Shown here one piece after another: positions 45,401-60,005 of a stretch of DNA of 64,000 nt. A program made the position numbers and the translations under genes. The notes beneath the pieces are model-generated. The model was not told where the DNA came from, did no database searches, and saw nothing but the letters and a program-made list of their open reading frames with translations. The DNA comes from Panagrolaimus kolymaensis (Eukaryota > Nematoda > Chromadorea > Rhabditida > Panagrolaimidae), in assembly GCA_028622995.1 (NCBI GenBank), contig JAJQJQ010000031.1:1178001-1242000 (forward strand), written 5' to 3'. Numbering within the stretch: position 1 is the first letter of the stretch; each line of letters opens with the position of its first letter.

Positions 45401-48400
45401 TCGTCTGCTGCTGTTATTTTGGAAAATAACAATTTTGAGCAGAAAAACAGTCATTAAACAGTCCAGTAACAACACTTTGAGCTTCTTCCCACGAGCCTAA
45501 AATGTTGTTGTCTAAAAAAAAGAGTGTCTATTAACAAAATTTTTTTCAATCTTGAAGAAATCAAATGTGATGGCGCCAATAATGTTATGGAGCCTTGGTT
45601 CCCGTGATTTCTTTTTTCACTATTTTTTTATGCTTTATTTGTCTTAGAAAAGACAACTGACTGATAAGGAATGAAAAGAAAAAAAAATCAAAAAAAGTGC
45701 TGAATTGTTTTTCTTATATTGACTCTGTCAAAAAAAAACTAAAAAAAACTATCGAAATGAAATTTAAAAAAATAAAGACAGCTTAATTTGAATAAACATT
45801 GCAACAATTAAAACAAAACAAAAAGCTGTCATTTTTATTATTTTGTTTTTAGCGATTAGGTTCCTTTTCATCAAAAATGTTTTGATTTTGATTAGCATAA
45901 AAAAACAGACAGAAAAAAGATAAAAAAATATTAGAGGTGCCAATCATTTTGAAGATTGGACGGAAGTAACGGAGACTTGGAGCCAGACATTATTTTTGGG
46001 AATGAATGACATCGGAAGTTTTCTTATTTAAATACATTTTTTTTCTCGAAGACTTTCAACCACAAATTTTCATTTTATCGTTAAAATTTCTTATGTCCAC
46101 GTGAATTAAATTTTTTTTGAAATGGACAAAATTGTTTTTATTCATTTTTTGTTCTTTTATTTTTCTCTAATTTTGGCAAAACAAAAATTATGAGTCATCA
46201 TCTCAAGTCAAATCAGCTCCGGGTTGTGTTTTTATTTTTAATAACATAAAAATTGAATCGGCGAAAACATCTGTGAGAAAATCCCAAATGCAAAGAAAAA
46301 TAAAAAAACTTTGCAGCTGACCAATAATAAAGATTATATGTTTTTTTGCTAATTTTTTTTTTACTTATTTCTATTCCATTTTTGTTGATCCATCATCTTC
46401 ACACTTTTCCCATATGCCAAAAAAATTAGTTAACATTTCAAAATTTTTTGAGAAAACTCCAAAAAAATCAGCAACGGCCAAATTTTATTTTTGGCTCATT
46501 TTTCCTTTTTTATTTCAATTTTTTTTGTTCGATGTTTTTTTATTATTGAAATTAGTCGTCAAAATAAAACGCACAGTCATTTTTTTTCTTCTACAAACTC
46601 ACACACAATATTTTTTATTTTTGACTAATTTTGAGAGTATAGACAAAAATGAAAGAAAGAAAAGGAACTCTTTTCTTTGTTGAGAAAATTTTTAAATGCC
46701 ATTTAATTTTCTGCGTTCATTCTTTTTTCTTTCTATTTTTAAGCAGCCAAAAAGAAAGAAAAAAATAGTCTGCTTTTTTTTTTTTCATTTATTTATTTTA
46801 AAAAAAATTATAGACATAAAAAATACCTTTCCATGCGTGTGTTGCGTGTGAGAGAGATTATTATGTAAGATTTATTAATAAAAAGGCCACCCAAGAATGA
46901 ATGAATGAATGAGAATGGAATGACCTTAAAAATAAATTTAAAGCCAAAAAGTGCAGTCGCCAAAAGCTATAAATCTATGTCTGTTGAAAACGAATAAAAA
47001 AATTGTTTTTTTGCACTTTTTTGCTTCTATAAAATTTTTATTAAAGGGTTTCATTTTTTTTAATAAAAATATTTTTATTGAAAAATGTTAAAAATATTTT
47101 TTGAATCTCAAAAAAAATCATAATTTGTGTTTTGTACTTTATTTTTAAATTCCTTAAAAAATTCGAACTCAAACTCAACAAAAACACGAAACAAAAAAGT
47201 CGTTTGCTTTTTTGTCTGGGGTATGTAGTTAGCGCAAAAATTAAGAATGTACTTGTTGCTTGGCTTGTTTTAACTGAGCTTGTTAGCTAAATAATGAATT
47301 AACTAACTATTTAGTTAGTCGATGGGTCGAGGTCTTTCTTGTTTTAAGCTTTACTATAACTATTTTTCTCGACGATGAAAATAAAAGAATTTATGTGTTT
47401 ACATACTTTTTTTGTTACATTTTTCTCGAGTTTTTTTATTCTGTGTGTATTGTCTATAATCAATTGTCACGAGCAAGAAACTTGTTGTATTTAGTTAGTA
47501 TTTTAAGTCACAAAAATGCAAAAATGAGAGCGAAAAAGAAAAATCACCGCTAATTTTTTCTCGTTCACTATGTCGACATTGGATTTTGTTCTTTATGGTT
47601 TAAATTAGGTGCATAAAAAAATATTTTTTTGTAGTTACAAACAAAGTCTGTAAATCGACTTTTAAAAACCACAAAAAATTAAATATTTTAAGCTTTGAAA
47701 AAAACCCGATTCTTGCATTTTTGTTTTGTTTAAACATTTTTTTACTCATTTTTTCATTTTCGAAAAGTAAAAGACGAATAAATATTTTTAAATTAACTTC
47801 TCTCTTTTTTCCTCTTGAATGAATTTTTTTATATATTTCAACTTATAAACTTGAAATTTATATGTCTCTTTTTATTTCATTCATTTTCTTTTGCCAGAAA
47901 AAATAAGAATTTATTTTGGTTCCCTCAAACTAAACTCAACTGCCTCTTCTGCTACTAGCTTCCACTCATAATCGCTATTTTCTTTCCTTTTTTATTTCTG
48001 TAGTTGTCTCTCCACAGATCGAAGGAATAAGATATATTTGTCCTTTGGGAATTCATAGATACATAGATGTTGTCGCGCGAGAATACAGCACATGGTTTTT
48101 TTGCTACATCTTTCTTCCTTCTTTCTTTTTTCTTCTATGTATGGCAAATTTTTTTTATGTTTGAATCTATTTTTATTTCATGTAATTTGAAATTGAAAGG
48201 AAAAAAAGTTTTATAGCTTCTGTTTTTTTTGAGTTTACTATTTTTCTTAATTTTCAAATTTCATTTTAATGAACGAATTGAATTTCACTTTTCTGATCTT
48301 TTTTTAAATATCTATCCATCCCTGGCTTTCTTTTTCTCCAAAAAAATCATATGATTTTCCTCAACCAAAAACAAATATCTCGTCTCCTAATAAATTGGCA

Positions 48401-51400
48401 TAATAGGCTGCTGCTGTTAGTAAATAAATTTTTACATTTATTATTTTGAATATGGTTGCTTGAAAATTCATTTACTCAGATGGCTTGTAAATTTTTTTTA
48501 TTAAACATTCTTGTTTATGATTACTTTCAATCACATGCTAACCAGATCGATCTATTGGCGTAGGATTTTATACATTTGAACAAATAGATATCATCCGCTT
48601 TTTCTTTCTGCATGAACATTAATAATAAAAAACCAAGAACATCCTTAAACAAATAATTAAAATACTAAAATTTGTTTTTATTTTTTTGACAATATGATTT
48701 CTTATTTAATTTCAACAAAAATGAAAAGTTTTTATTGTTTCATAGCCTCAAATTTGACACGCGTCAAATGAATCCAAAACAATAAAAGAATAAAAACCAG
48801 CCAAAAATACAAAATTTTAGAAGACAAAAACAATTGTTTATTTTTTTTCTTTAGACTAAGCGTTCATTGCAACTATAATTAAACCCATTTATCAATCAAA
48901 AGCATTCATGAATCATGATATTAATATTTTGGTTATAAAAAATATTTTTTCATAATACTTTTCCCTTTTATAAAAGTAAGATAAAAGTTTTGAGAAAAAC
49001 TTTGGAAAAGGCTTCTGTTGATTTTGGCATAATTTTTTAACGATTTGGATTTCGCCATGATTCTTGGTCGAAATTTTTTATTTTGTAAATTGGCGAGTGT
49101 ATTATAAGAAAATAAAAATAAATTCCCTAGTTAATTCTGCTAAATAATGAAAAAATAGCGATAAAAATCCAAAAGCATCCTCTTTAAAATTTTGTGTTTT
49201 GTGTTTTCGTCGCGCATGCTTCTTTTTTTGTAAATTTTAGAAAAGCCCGTTGCTTCGGTAAAAAAAACGGTTTTTTTGTGTTTTGAAAACCTGCCCACTA
49301 ACCACCCAAATAAACAAATAAATCAAGCATTTGCAACAATTTTTTTTATTGTTTTATTATTCCTTGTGACGACTGATAACCAAATAATAAAAGCAATACC
49401 ATCCGTTTTTTTTCTTTGTTTAGCCATAATCACGCTCTTTTTTGTTAGCGGGATTTGTGGAAAGATTCTATATTATTTTTTTATTATTATTTGTTTGCTT
49501 TTTTGGTTAATAGAAATAATTTCTTCCTTCTTCCTTTTTTCCACATATTTTATTTACGCCCACTAACTAACTAAAAAATTAAATAAGTAGTGAAACCAAA
49601 AAAGCTTTTTATTTTTATTTATTTATAAAATAATAATTTCTGAAGCATCAAAATAATATTTTATTTTTTTGATAAATATCTTTTTATTTTTTGTGTTCTG
49701 CAAAAAACTGCAACAAAAAAGTCTTGAAAATAAAATAAAAACGTGACAGTCGATTGTTTCCTTTTTTACGTTTTCCACTGTTATTTTTAATTGTCGCCTA
49801 TAAACGGCCACCGCCAATCCCTGTTTTTTCATTGTTTTTCACTTTTGATTGTATCGAGTTTGATGACATCGACGACGCCAGAGTTGTCAAAATATTTTAT
49901 TTTTATGATCGGGGAGTTAATAATAATAATAATCATGAGTTGTAAAAGTTTCAGACTATAAACAAACAAAAAATCACTTCCGTCGGAATTTTAAAAAAAA
50001 GAAAAATCAAATTTCCAAAATTCAATCAAAAAAGGTTGGTTAATTTTTTTGCTTTTTTTCGGTGGATTTATAGTGGAGAAAATTTTGGCGCTCTGCCCGC
50101 TACCATACCATTAATTTTCTGATATGCATGCATGATACTATTTTTTTCTTCTGAACAATAAAATACATAAAACTATAAACTCTCGATGAAATTATTTTTT
50201 TATTACTATACATTGAATATGTATAGTCGAAATAGTAGTTTGTAGATAGTAAACAAAAACAAAACAAAAATGCAAATATTCGATCGCCTATCAACGTCAT
50301 CATGAAAAGCTACTTTAAAACTTTAAAAGTGCGCTTCCCCTTTTTTATGATCAAAACAATTTTCATTTTCTTGTATGTATTTGTGATCGATCATCGGTAG
50401 TTATCGATGATGATAGTTTAGTTGAATTTTTGATCATCATCATCGAAAAAAGAGAAATGGACAGCTTTTAATGGCTCTTGATCAATTGCTCTTTTTTGTT
50501 ATCGAACTAAGAAAAATGTATTAGTGTGCTACTACTATTTTTTTGTTGTCTCGTTTGTTTCGATAGATTATTTGCATAAGCAGCTTCCATATAAACAAAA
50601 TAAGTGTTTCAATATCAGTGTCGGAGAGTAGTAGAAAAAAGCGATGATTAAAATTAATTTTACTTTTTTGTTTTGTCTCGCCTGCTTTTTTGTCTGCCGA
50701 GTGATACTTTTGGTTGTCGTCTATTTCCCTGAGAAAATTTTGTTGTCAAGAAAAAAATCATGGTTGTTATTTTGGATGATCGTCATAAACAAATTTAGAA
50801 ATCAAAAAATTAAATAAAAAAATATCTGGGCTTCTTTGTGATCTTTGTTTTTTGCTACGTGAAAATTTTGCGTTCCCTTGGCTCTTTTTTAAAGCGCGAA
50901 AATCCTTTTTTAATAAACAAAAAACAAAGAAATTTTTTATGCATTTTTTACTTTTACTTTTCTTTTGCAAAACTAAAAAAAAGACTTTTGATATTTTATA
51001 AAAAAGGCTTCATTTTTAAATGTAAATATGTATATATTTTTTACTAATCTCAAGCTAAATTACTCCTTGAATTCATCGTACTTTTTTCTAAAAATTCATG
51101 GATTATTAAAAATCTAAAAATCCTATTATATATATTTTTGTTTTTGATATATTCTAAAAAATAGCCATAAAATAGAGAGAAAAAAAGATTACTAGACGAC
51201 GACGTTCACGTGGTTACTCAACCAAAGACTTTTTTGGATTAAAGCCAAAAAAAACTAAAATATTTTTAGACTTCTTTTTTGTTAGACGCATATGGACGGA
51301 AGCCGTTCGTCGCTGTTTTCTCCACCAATTTTTTTGCATTTTTTAAAATATGTATGCCATCGCCTTTGGCATCGTCGTCGTAAAAAAAGCTTTTCTTTTC

Positions 51401-54400
51401 TTCATTTTTTTTCCAACTGGCGAAATGCCAGCTTTTGGAAGTAGTCGTCAGTCGTCTGCTTTTTTAGTGAACATAAAAAAGAAAAAATTCTCGCATCCTT
51501 TTTTTATTCTATTTTTACGGTTTTTATTATTTGAGTTTGATCAACCATAAAATAATTCATGCGCATCGAAGAAATAAAAATAAAAACATATGTAGCCGTC
51601 CTCTTTTTTTTCTGTTTGAATGTAGCCATTTATTTTTCATTTTTGAGCTTTTTTTTCATTTTCCAAATAAACGGTCATGAGGCGATAATTTTAGTAATAT
51701 TTATTTTTTTTGCCAACAACCATTTTTTGTCCTTCTTTTTTTATATAAAGAAAAAGGAAAAATTATTTGCTATTTCTGAAAAAAAAAAGAAAAGTTTTTT
51801 GAATTTTGAAAAAACACACAGGTTTTTTTTATAACAAATAAAGAAAGAAAGCTGTTTTTTATTTTATTCATCTAAGTTTTTTTGATTATTCTTTTTTTAG
51901 TTTTAGAAATTATTTTCTTCTTTTAAGTTATTAGTCAGAAATAATATAGGATAACTTTTTATTTAGTTCATGTGTGCGTGTGAAACTTAAATGGATTTGA
52001 AAGTTCTAAAGTTTTTATTAATCGGAAGCATTCTTTGAAGTTAAAAAGTTTATAGAATAATACTTTTTTGAATATTTTCTTTTAATTTTTAAGACGTTAA
52101 GATGATTAAGTGCCGAGAGGAAAATATATAACATAATTTTGGTTTTTTGATCTGTGTTTTTAACATGGTCATTGAGAAAAGAAAGTTTACTAACCATAGT
52201 TTTTTTCTTTAAAAATCATCATCCCTTTCCGGACATGAGATCATTATCTGACAAGTATGCTAAATTTTATAAATTTTATATGTTCCATTTTTATTCATAA
52301 TTAGCTTTATTTTCTTTTTCTCACTTATTTTTTCATATTGTTTTTCATCATTATTCTCAAATTTCACTGTGTCCATTTTGATCTTTGAAGGTCAAAACAT
52401 TTTTATTTATTTTTATAGTGATGTTAATTTGTCGTTCGTTTTATTTCCCTCAAAAACACTAATTTGATCCGAATCATGTAGAATAGAAACAAAATTTTAT
52501 CTTTTTTGTTTTTCGCGCCTTTGAGCAACTCCCTCTCTATTTTTATAAAAATAAAAAAACGGCTTGCTTAGTTTAAAAAAAAACTAATCCAACCAAAAAA
52601 AACACGTGAGTACAATATTATTATTTGTTATGTTATTATGACATATAATTGTAGTCTTTTTTTCCTTCTCCCTATTAATTTATTAAATTTACTCATTATT
52701 TTTATTTTGTGTTTTCCCTTTTTTTTAACATGAGTTTTTTTTATTAAATATTTGTTTTTTAAAGATAAAAAAGGGAAATAAAAAAATACAAACATGCCTT
52801 TTCTTCGAATAAACTAGTTAGTTAGCAACGACAACCACAAAAAAATTGAAGCTCATTAGTTTTTTTATTTCATTTTATTTTATTTTTTGTTTCTTTGCTT
52901 CTTTGCTGAATTAGAAAAAGTGAGAAGCCAGATATTTTTTTCTTCATAACATCAACCAAAGAAAATAAAAAAACGGAAACTAGAAAAATTTTAGACATAC
53001 ATATATTTTTATGATTTTTGATGATTGAGCAGCAGCTTAGCTTTGCTTTGCTCTATAAGAACCAAGCCCCAGATTTCAAACAGGAAAAAAAATATCCGCG
53101 TGGCTTTAAATTAATTTGCTTTGCTTGTTTGGTTTTGTTTATTTTTTTTTGCAAAAAAAATATTTATAATATTGTCTCGTGTGGTCATTTAACATTTACT
53201 CATACAAAGACTCTCCCAATTTTTTTTACTGTAAACAAGCTATCAAAAACAAAAAAGTGATTACGGCATTTAATATTTTTTTTTGCATATTTAAATTTCA
53301 AAAACGTGATATTTTTGTCGCCTGTCCTTCATTTAAGGTTAATAAATTTATTTAGACCTTAGGAAAAATAAAATGAAATTAACAGACTTTTGCTTTTTAA
53401 AAACATAAAAAGCAGCTTTTATTGGCAATTTTTCAAAAACCCATGATTTTTTATATATATTATTAACTTAAATATTTTTTTTTTACCTGTTCTGTCTGTC
53501 TCTGTTATATTTTTTTTGCAATTAGACCCACTATTAGCATAGCTTAGTTTTACTTTGATTTGGTTACTTTGCTTTATTGTATTTGAAAATGTTTATCCAT
53601 AAAAAAAAGAAAAGACAAAAGCGACAAAAAAGAGAGGAAATAGATGCGCTGCAGTTCTTTGTAATATCCGGTGACAAATGAATATATGTTTGTTTACACG
53701 TTGGTCAACACAATGTTATAGGTTTTATAAAATGCTCGTGATCTATCGCTAAGGACATAGACAAAATAATTTTTTGTTTAAATCGCACTTTTTTTGATCC
53801 TCCACCTTCCTTCCTTTTTTATTAGATTTCTCCATAAATCTCTTTTTTTGGTTACTGTATTTTTTCTTCTTCTAAAAAATTTGTGTGCTATTATGCAACC
53901 ACATTCATTTGTTGGTTAGCTATGCTTTAGTTTTTTTTTCACTGCTTCCATGACGATCAAAATCTCATTTTTTATATATTTTATTTTGGTTAGGGACATG
54001 TTTGTACAAATAAGAATTGGATTGGATAGATATGCTACTGTTGTTGGTTTTTTATGCGATGCGATTTCTCGATGCGGATGTTGGACTCATATTATTTTTT
54101 GTTTGTAAAAGGAAAAAAGGAAAAGAAGAAAGTCCAATGAAATATCAACAACACAAAAATATTCATTGTTTTTAGAAGAGATTTACTTTTTCCTTTTTTT
54201 TGTTGCAAAAAGTAACAAAAAATAAACAGCAATAATCATCATTTTTTTTCCTTCTTTTGTGTTAACAAAGAAAAGAAAAAAGAAGCACGTGTGCTTTTAG
54301 AGCTTTTTTTCTTCTTCTTGTTCTTCTTGCCAAAATATTTTTTTTCTTCTTTTGAACACGGGAAAAGCACAAGATTATTTTTTCTGTTTTTTTTTTCATT

Positions 54401-57400
54401 TTGCACTTTTTAAAAAAATAAAAAACTATAGAAGAAAAAAGCTTTTTAGCATGGTCTTCTTCTTTCGCTCCTCACATGTTTAATAAAAAAAAACATAACA
54501 TAAAATTTGTGTGTAAAATAAAAAACAAAATAGTCAAGTAGGAGAAGAAGAAAAAAAAAATGCCTCAGGCGGCTTGGAAAAAAGAAAAAAGTCATGTGTG
54601 CGTGCCAATGGCAACACATAACTGCTGCGGTTGTTGTTGTTTGGACATTTGACTCTCTATTCTTTTTCTACATTTTTTATTTCTTGGCAATGCTTAGCTA
54701 TTTTTTTTCTTTTTCTTCTGTGAACATAAATATTTCAAAAACCCACGTGTGTTAGCAACTAGCTAACTCGACGAGTGCCAATGATGAACGTCGTCGTCGT
54801 CGGTGTTGTTGGCAAAAGGCAGAAGTAAAAAAAAAGAAACTCAGCTGATTTTGAGAAAGAAGCAAGCGAGGAGTAACAAATAAATAAAAAAACAAAACAG
54901 CGCGGGCGGGCTCAAATTCGGATGACGTTTGATTGCGTTCGTTCATTCTATTTTTTTTCGTTGCTAGCTTCTTTTTTAAATTATTTTTTTATGCGTTACC
55001 AAAAAAATATGTACAAACATTTTTGACACATATTTTTTAAGTTGTTTTTCTTTATCAGTTTGTTTTTTTGCTGACAGAGATTTCGAAGTTATTTTTTTTG
55101 GGAAAATTCAGTTGTTGCGTTTTTCTTTTTGAACATCAAAAAAAGAAATAAATATTGTTTTTGTTATTCTTGAAGTTCATCGAAAAGAAGGTAACAAACT
55201 TTTTTTATGTTTACCGCCGCGTTTGAAGTAGCAAAATAACCTTTCAATTTTCTTTTTTAACTCTTTTTCTGCGCCGCTGCCAAAAAATTATTCATATTTA
55301 GTTATTTATCAAAGGTGTTACTTTTTTTTCATATTTGCCGATTATGAAAGAATAAATAATAATAATAACCTTTATTTTATTATTAAAAATTGTTTTAGAG
55401 TTGAATCATATTTGTTTTATATATGCGTGTAGAAAAATTTTTTTTCTCTTTTCTTTTCTTTTTTATTTGACCAATATTTAATTCAGGTATCAAACACCTA
55501 AACCATTTTCCTTTTTTTTTCATGCTTTCCCCTTCCAAACAATTTTTTTAACACAAATTTAGAGAAGAGAGAAAGAGAGACCAGAATTTTCTCGAAATAA
55601 AAAGAAAAAAATTATATCAAAACCAACCAACCAGCCTATCTCAGCCAGCAGCGATAGCAATGATGGTCGTCAATGGTCGTTGGTGATCGGACAACAACGA
55701 CCAATTTTCCATCCAATTTCTATCTCAAAAATATTTGACTTTTCGCATTTTTTTCTTTTTTTTATTTTTGTCGCAGATATTTTTTCTTTCTTTTTTTTCA
55801 TTCAAAAACTACTAATAGTTTATATAATAATGAAAAGAAAATTGAAAAATTCGAAAGAAAAAGTGGGAAAAAAGGGCTGTGAAGTGGCTATTAGTAGTAA
55901 ACCAAAAAAAAAAATACGAAGAATGAACGATATTGGACTTTCAATTATTATTATTAGAGACTGGTTATAGTTAGTTTTTTTAGTCGCGTCTGCTCTAATT
56001 TTTTTAAAGAAAGTTTATAAGGATAAGCCATAACATATAGTTAAGGGAAAAAATTAGAGGAAATGGAAAAGTTTTTGAGCACCAGCCAATTGAGTTTACC
56101 GTTCCCTTTTTTTCGATTGTTTTTCCCTTTTCGAGAGTCAGTCAATCCAGGAAGATCACGAGGTGCAAAAATTGAGCAAAGCTTTTTTAAAAAAATGAGT
56201 GGTTTGTCTTGGAAATTTTTAACTTTTCAAAAAAAATATCCCAATACATGTGTTTCGAATCCATCAAACCTCCCACTCGGATTGTCCATCTTCCACAAAT
56301 TTTTCCATTCACATGGTTAAAATCATCTTTTTTTTAATTCTTTCTCCCAAAAAAAATCAAAACCAATAACCTTTTTATTTTATTTATATTTTTTACATAA
56401 ATAAATCAAAAATGTTGCAAATTTATTCGAATTAGTGTTTTAATTTATTTATTTTTTTGTCTCCTCCGCAATCATTTTTATTTTTCCTCCTCCCACGTGC
56501 TGGGTTGGTGGGTATCATCATAAGCGCGAAAAGTATTGTGAAATGCAATTTTTTATTTTTTATTTGACAAATCACACTTTTTTGCAAGTTTTTTTTTGTA
56601 ACACCACAACCATAAAGACAGCAACAGCGATGAGCACAAAGTGAGAGCAATAAAAAAAAAGAGGATGATGACGGATAAAAATAAAAGTTTAATCAAGTTT
56701 GAAAAAAGAAAAAAAAGTATGAATGAATGGATTGTGCGCGATCACTCGTCGCTCGCTTGCTATTATTTGCTTGATTTCGTCATCCGCCCAAAAAAAAGAA
56801 TAGAAAAGAAAGATAAATGGATTCGTCGAATTTCAAAGAAAAACGTTTTTTCTTTGTAAAAAATCCAGAAAAAAAAATTTGGATCACCGTAGATTAACTT
56901 TTTAAATTCCTTCCTTGATTCTTTGATGCTTGCTTGCTTCCATATTTTCACGTGTCTTTTCCCTTTTTATTTTTTTTTCTTTCACTAATAAAAAAAAATA
57001 ATAGAAAATAAATATGATAGCTCAAAATAAATAAGGTCATGACTTTTTTTATTTTATTTTTTTTATGACTTCTTCATGGGTGTTCTTTTTCTCGGTTCTT
57101 GTTGTTCCATGTGATCACTAAACATAACATAATTTTTTTCATCCCTTTTTTTTTGTTTTTGAATTCTTGTAACAAAAAAAAATTTATATATGAAAAGATG
57201 GATGGAACAAAAAATGTTTGTAGTTTTTTTGAATCACTAAAAGGATTTGATCACGTTTTTTCTTCTTCCATCCTTCTTCTTTCTTTCTTCTCAGGCAAAG
57301 GCGCCAAAGAAAAAAAAGGGAGAAGCTGTTGCTGCTTCTCTGTGCCATTTTTTCTGACTCACAATTTTTTTTCTTCGAATGTTTCCGCCTATTTTTTTGC

Positions 57401-60005
57401 AAAAAATGAAGGAAAAAAATCAAGCGACGGAAGTGTATCACTTCCATAAAAAAATATTTTCCTTTCTTCTTCGATTTGCGTCAATTTTTATTTATTTATT
57501 TATTGATATTACCCAAATTCCATCACAATTTTTTCTTATTGTGGTTGTTTGACTTAAAAAATATTTTTAGAATTTTATTTCTTGAGCGAAATCGGCGAAG
57601 ACATTTTTTTGAACATTTTTATTTTATTTTTTATCCGCCCAAATTTTTTTTTTGGAAGTCGTTAGTTATTTCACTCGTTTTTTTTAATTTGAATTCTATT
57701 TTTTTTTTTTGGAAGCGCGCGATTCAACCAACAACAACGCCCTGAATTCCAATCTCCGAAAAAGTTGAGAAATGAAGAATAAAAAAAATCAAATATCTTT
57801 TCTTTCAAATATTTTTTTATTTTTTGCGCAGCAAAATGCGGCTCAAAGTTATTTTTTTAATATAAAAATTCACATTTTTTTGACGTCTACGTTGGTTGGG
57901 AAAAAAATGTGACACAGATTTCTAATATTTTTTGCCACTTATTTTTTAAATCCGATTTGTTGTTGCCGTCAGAGAGAAGAAGGAAAAATGGGATCTAAAT
58001 AATCTCTCACAAAAACTTGTAGGAAAAATGTTTTCAGATTTTTTTGATTTGTCTTTATCCAATTTTCTGCGATTCGAAGGAATTTTTTTTACTTCTGCTT
58101 TCTTTTTTTAATTTATAAAAAAACCCATTAGGATGGCTTTTTCTTTTGTTTTTATGCTTTTTTTGTCTGTCCAAATTTATCTAACCTTTTTTAATTTTTA
58201 GAAAAACGTCATTTTATTTTCCTTATTTTCGTTTGCAAAATAAAAAAAATTAAGTCTCATCACTTTTTTTTGGCGAACACCAACATCACTTCAAAAGCAG
58301 CAGCAACCACAACTCTCTTTTTTTTTTTTAAGAGGACGATGATTCAACCTTTTTTTTTATTTTTCATCAAATATAATTCCTAAACATATGTTTGAATGTT
58401 TTTGTATTTCGTAATACTTTCCCAGATGAGAATTTTTTCATTCGAAAACTTTCACTCTATTTTTTTCTATGTAATTTTTTTATTTTATCAAAATCTGGCT
58501 TTTGATCATTTCTTAATTTTTGTATTCTTGTTTTTTGACACTTTTATATGGCAGTATTTTGTAGCTCTTTTCTTTCTTTGCGTGAACGGTTGTTTTTTTT
58601 CTTAACATTTTTTTTCCTCTTTCTAAATATACCGGCCACCCATGCTTTTCTTTTTTTTTATGGAGCCATGTCTGCTGGCTGCTTTCCAACTACGCCATCA
58701 ACCAAATAAGTGACAACATTCATTTTAGAGGACAACACTCCTTCACATGGACACTTTTTTTTGGGTGGTGGCTTGGCTGGCTGTTGTCGCCGTTCCCAAT
58801 TTTGTCTTTTTTTCTTTATTTTTCTTTTCTTCACAAATTTTTTTTTGGCATCGAGCCAACGCGGGAAAATGTTGTTGTTGTCTCGCGAGTATTTAGTAGT
58901 TGGTGGGATGTCACATTTATTTTTCTTCTTCTTCTCCACCACCCGGGTGGGAACGCACGTGCTTGGTATTCATAGTCATTTTCTTCCTCTTCTCTTCGCT
59001 CAAATAAAGCGGGCAGCAGCGATTGTATGTATGTGTATTCCCATTTTAAAAAAATTGAAAGGCAGCCAAAAAAATCTTGTGTGTATGTGTGTATCTAAGA
59101 GAGGTGGAGTCTCCTTCCATTGTGCATATCTAAGTGCGTTCTAATACACACACATATTTAGAGAGAATGAAAAAAAGGGGGGAATCTCTTAGAAAAGCAA
59201 GCACGCAGCCTTAAAGAAAAAAAGAATGACAAGTGTGTTGGCGGCGACGACGACGACTTGCATTCGCATCGTTTCAAAATAAAATAAAAAAATATAGAAA
59301 GAAGGAAAAAAAGTAAAAATCAGTCGGATGCATCGCGCTCGCAAGCGGGCAGTCGCGCTTGCGTCCGCCTCCAATATATTTTTTTCTTCTTCTCTTTTCT
59401 CTCCTGATTTCTCGCGCGACTTCCATCATCTCTTTTAAAATAAAAAAAAGTATCATGCATATTCGCGGCGCGGCGCGGGGCGAAAGAAACAAATTTATAT
59501 TTTGATATTATTTATATTTTTATTGCCCTCCGGATAATAATAATAATAGCTATAGAAGATTTAATTTCAAATTTGTTGTTTTATTTGTATTTAAAAATAA
59601 TTATTCTTTTATTTTTTAATTCTTACTCCTTTCTTCTTTTTAATTCTTAAATTATCATTATTTCATTGGTTCGTAAAATTTTATATTAGCTTTTTAATTT
59701 CAATTTTTTTTGGTTGACAAAAACAAATAAATTATTGCCACCCCTGTTTTTTACATCCGCGATTACAAGCGTTTTCTCACTACACCGCTACCGACTGATA
59801 AAAAAAACTTTCTTTTACTAAATTTCATTAATTTTTTTAGGCTTTATTTTTTATTTTTTGGTTTCAATAAAATCACATATTTGCCACAAAAAAGTGATTT
59901 TTTTTGTGTGGCTTTTTGATATTTATTTTTTGTATTTCACACAAGTTTGGTTTGTGTGACTAAACTAAAACTTGTTCCATATTTTCTTTGTTTCTACGGA
60001 GGTAG
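42449..60005. other. 17.5 kb without a credible gene: low-complexity upstream/intron region of the Pim-like kinase
   Basis: Only A/T homopolymers, CT-rich and CAA/GACGAC microsatellite-like runs and short Phe/Lys-rich frames are seen. No frame has domain motifs, splice-linked partners or codon structure. Because the next coding sequence (60006) is an internal exon of a kinase gene, much of this interval is probably its promoter and long first introns. A 16-base perfect palindrome TTCTTTGTACAAAGAA lies at 43666-43681. A local G/C-rich patch lies at about 59320-59485. Confidence 0.6.
59320..59485. promoter_or_regulatory. G/C-rich patch upstream of the kinase exons
   Basis: The strings GCATCGCGCTCGCAAGCGGG and CTCGCGCGACTTCC, and CGCGGCGCGGCGCGGGGCG, stand out in a region that is otherwise about three-quarters A/T. 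Its position 0.5-0.7 kb before the first recognised kinase exon fits a promoter or first non-coding exon. This is inference only. Confidence 0.3.

Noticed and set aside
58710..59144. 144-aa plus-strand frame in the desert
   Set aside because: Phe-rich low-complexity content, no splice partners, no motif.
59750..59800. Minus-strand string GGTAGCGGTGTAGTGAG looking like a tRNA D-arm
   Set aside because: No B-box or T-arm follows and no cloverleaf can be drawn.
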